Shown: one piece after another, positions 5,659-6,344 of the stretch
Position numbering within the stretch: position 1 is the stretch's first letter
How the letters are laid out: the number at the start of each line of letters is the position of its first letter
Assembly: GCA_026395775.1 (NCBI GenBank)
Contig: JAPLYA010000124.1
Coordinates: 1 to 6,344 of the forward strand
Source: Candidatus Pacearchaeota archaeon
Lineage (GTDB): Archaea > Nanobdellota > Nanobdellia > Pacearchaeales > GW2011-AR1
Direction: 5' to 3'
DNA: 6,344 bases
Position numbers and translations under genes: made by a program
Notes under the pieces: generated by a model
The model's input: the letters and a program-made list of their open reading frames with translations, nothing else
Database searches by the model: none
What the model was told of the DNA's origin: nothing

Positions 5659-5931
5659 ATGACAATAAAAAGACTTCATCATTATCCTCAGTTAAACACA
5701 ATTCTCATGGTGGAAAAAACAATCTATAATCGTTCTGGAATATTTTCAAAAAAACAATTATGGAAAAAACTTCCAAAGAAGACAATGTATCAAACTTTTT
5801 CTGTAATTCTAGATTATTTAATCTATTCTGGGAAAATTGTCATTGACAGCAAAAAGAAAATTATCTGGCTCAATGATTCTGAGATAATTAAAAAATACCT
5901 CAGCAAACCCTATCTTTTATCATTAAACTGA
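5659..5931 (+). CDS. Small winged-helix-like protein, 90 aa
   Basis: The protein reads as helix 1 (LNTILMVEKTIYNRSG), helix 2 (SKKQLWKKLP), a longer recognition-type helix (KTMYQTFSVILDYLIYSGKI) and a beta wing (IVIDSKKKIIWLN), followed by a short helical tail. This is the order of a winged helix-turn-helix, and the pattern QLWKKLPKKTMYQTFSVILD resembles short archaeal proteins annotated as hypothetical or wHTH. There is no membrane segment or metal site. It stands alone, transcribed away from the surface-protein unit across an AT-rich promoter with an inverted repeat, so it might regulate itself or that unit; this is inference. ATG 5659 has no Shine-Dalgarno site. An internal ATG at codon 17 would cut into helix 1, so the first ATG is preferred. 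Confidence 0.78.
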   Translation: MTIKRLHHYPQLNTILMVEKTIYNRSGIFSKKQLWKKLPKKTMYQTFSVILDYLIYSGKIVIDSKKKIIWLNDSEIIKKYLSKPYLLSLN

Positions 5932-5946
5932 AGATTTTATGAGGGC

Positions 5947-5999
5947 CGGGAAAAATCGACAAATGAGAACTCCAATCTAAAGATTGGAGATTTTTCCCG
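5947..5999. ncRNA. Two-tier hairpin in the convergent intergenic region
   Basis: CGGGAAAAAT (5947-5956) pairs perfectly with ATTTTTCCCG (5990-5999). Nested inside, CTCCAATC (5970-5977) pairs with GATTGGAG (5982-5989) around a TAAA loop. The second stem stacks directly on the first on the 3' side, with a 13-nt bulge (5957-5969) on the 5' side. Eighteen perfect pairs in AT-rich DNA are unlikely by chance. It could be a terminator for the gene ending at 5931, a small structured RNA, or a miniature inverted-repeat element. No C/D or H/ACA box set was found. Confidence 0.5.
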
Positions 6000-6065
6000 T
6001 GTATTAAAAATTACCCCGCAAATCCCAAGCTCTTTAGTCTCAAATTAACCCAAAAATTTCTAAAA

Positions 6066-6100
6066 CCGCAAAAATGCTCGCTAAAGTTCGCATTTTTGGG
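6066..6100. terminator. Hairpin downstream of the permease-like gene
   Basis: CC-g-CAAAAATGC (6066-6077) pairs with GCATTTTTG-GG (6090-6100), giving 11 pairs with one bulged G and a 12-nt loop. On the minus strand it starts 20 nt after the stop of the gene at 6120 and is followed by GCGGTTTTAG and a further T-rich stretch, so it may terminate that gene. The rest of the 5932-6119 interval, apart from the hairpin at 5947-5999, shows nothing I recognise. Confidence 0.4.
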
Positions 6101-6119
6101 AGCCCGAAAATTTTAATAA

Positions 6120-6344
6120 TTAAAGAAAGATTTCTGCGACAACAGCAAGCACAAATATCAAACTCAAGATAAGAACAACAAACCAACTAATCTTAATAGA
6201 ATACTCAGGCTTTCTTGTTCCAAGAATCTTAGCTTTTTTATTCATCAACAAGATCAATATGCCTGCCAATCCCCCAGAAACAACCCCTCCAATTGAGAGA
6301 ATCTGGGTAAAACTAGCGACTCGGAAAAAATAAAACAAAATAAA
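6120..6344 (-). CDS. C-terminal part of a polytopic membrane protein, possibly an amino-acid permease
   Basis: The frame is open from the right edge to TAA at 6120-6122, giving 74 residues of a protein whose start lies outside the window. No ATG is seen near the edge, and a TTG at 6338 is an unlikely start because the frame continues upstream. Two membrane segments are visible: LSIGGVVSGGLAGILILLM and SWFVVLILSLIFVLAVVAEI. They are joined by a basic loop, NKKAKILGTRKPEYSIKI. The Gly-rich SIGGVVSGGLAG helix and the RKPEY loop resemble the last helices of APC-superfamily amino-acid permeases of the aromatic amino-acid type in archaea. The fragment is too short to be sure. Any small multi-spanning transporter remains possible. 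Confidence 0.65.
   Translation of the reverse strand, partial: FILFYFFRVASFTQILSIGGVVSGGLAGILILLMNKKAKILGTRKPEYSIKISWFVVLILSLIFVLAVVAEIFL

Noticed and set aside
5947..5999. A C/D box or H/ACA guide RNA
   Set aside because: AATGAGA in the bulge is only loosely like a C box, there is no CUGA D box and no ACA at the 3' end.
5355..6023. A 13-nt exact direct repeat, TTACCCCGCAAAT, at 5355-5367 and 6011-6023
   Set aside because: One copy is inside the surface-protein gene (encoding part of LRGNYK) and the other is intergenic. There are no further copies or boundary features, so it may be chance or a minor repeat, not an att site.

Overview
The window is AT-rich (about a third G+C by eye). It looks like a piece of a DPANN archaeal genome, most plausibly a Pacearchaeota/Woesearchaeota-type (Nanoarchaeota-related) lineage. 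Three things point there: large single-anchor surface proteins carrying recurrent ITG[N/K/Q]V-type motifs and many N-x-T sequons; archaeal-style TATA boxes (TTTAAATA, TTTATATA) with few or no Shine-Dalgarno sites; and small archaeal families, including a VapBC-type toxin-antitoxin set and a short winged-helix-like protein. There is no rRNA, tRNA, CRISPR array or complete insertion sequence.

Layout from left to right. (1) 1-936, minus: the 5' 312 codons of a secreted or anchored surface protein that runs off the left edge. It has an unusual basic N-terminus of about 90 residues, encoded by a G+C-rich, repeat-containing block, ahead of the membrane segment. (2) 937-1007: a short divergent promoter region built around one palindromic TATA element. 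(3) 1008-1886, plus: a compact three-gene cassette of two ribbon-helix-helix proteins and a PIN-domain RNase, read as a VapBC-type toxin-antitoxin module with a second small antitoxin-like gene. (4) 1900-5497, minus: a two-gene unit. An 887-residue surface protein comes first. Overlapping its 3' end is a 314-residue protein with a transposase-like zinc ribbon, a helix-turn-helix and a PD-(D/E)XK-type nuclease domain. (5) 5498-5658: a very AT-rich divergent promoter region with an inverted repeat of TATA boxes. (6) 5659-5931, plus: a 90-residue winged-helix-like protein. (7) 5932-6119: a convergent intergenic stretch holding two clear hairpins. (8) 6120-6344, minus: the C-terminal part of a polytopic membrane protein, resembling the end of an APC-type amino-acid permease.

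How the genes relate: the two surface proteins are separate genes with separate membrane segments, but both carry pieces of the same DPANN cell-surface architecture. The toxin-antitoxin cassette and the nuclease gene lie between them, so 1008-2844 could be an accessory insertion in a surface-protein locus. The most interesting candidates are the zinc-ribbon/HTH/nuclease fusion, its translational overlap with a surface glycoprotein, and the repeat-derived N-terminus of the first gene.
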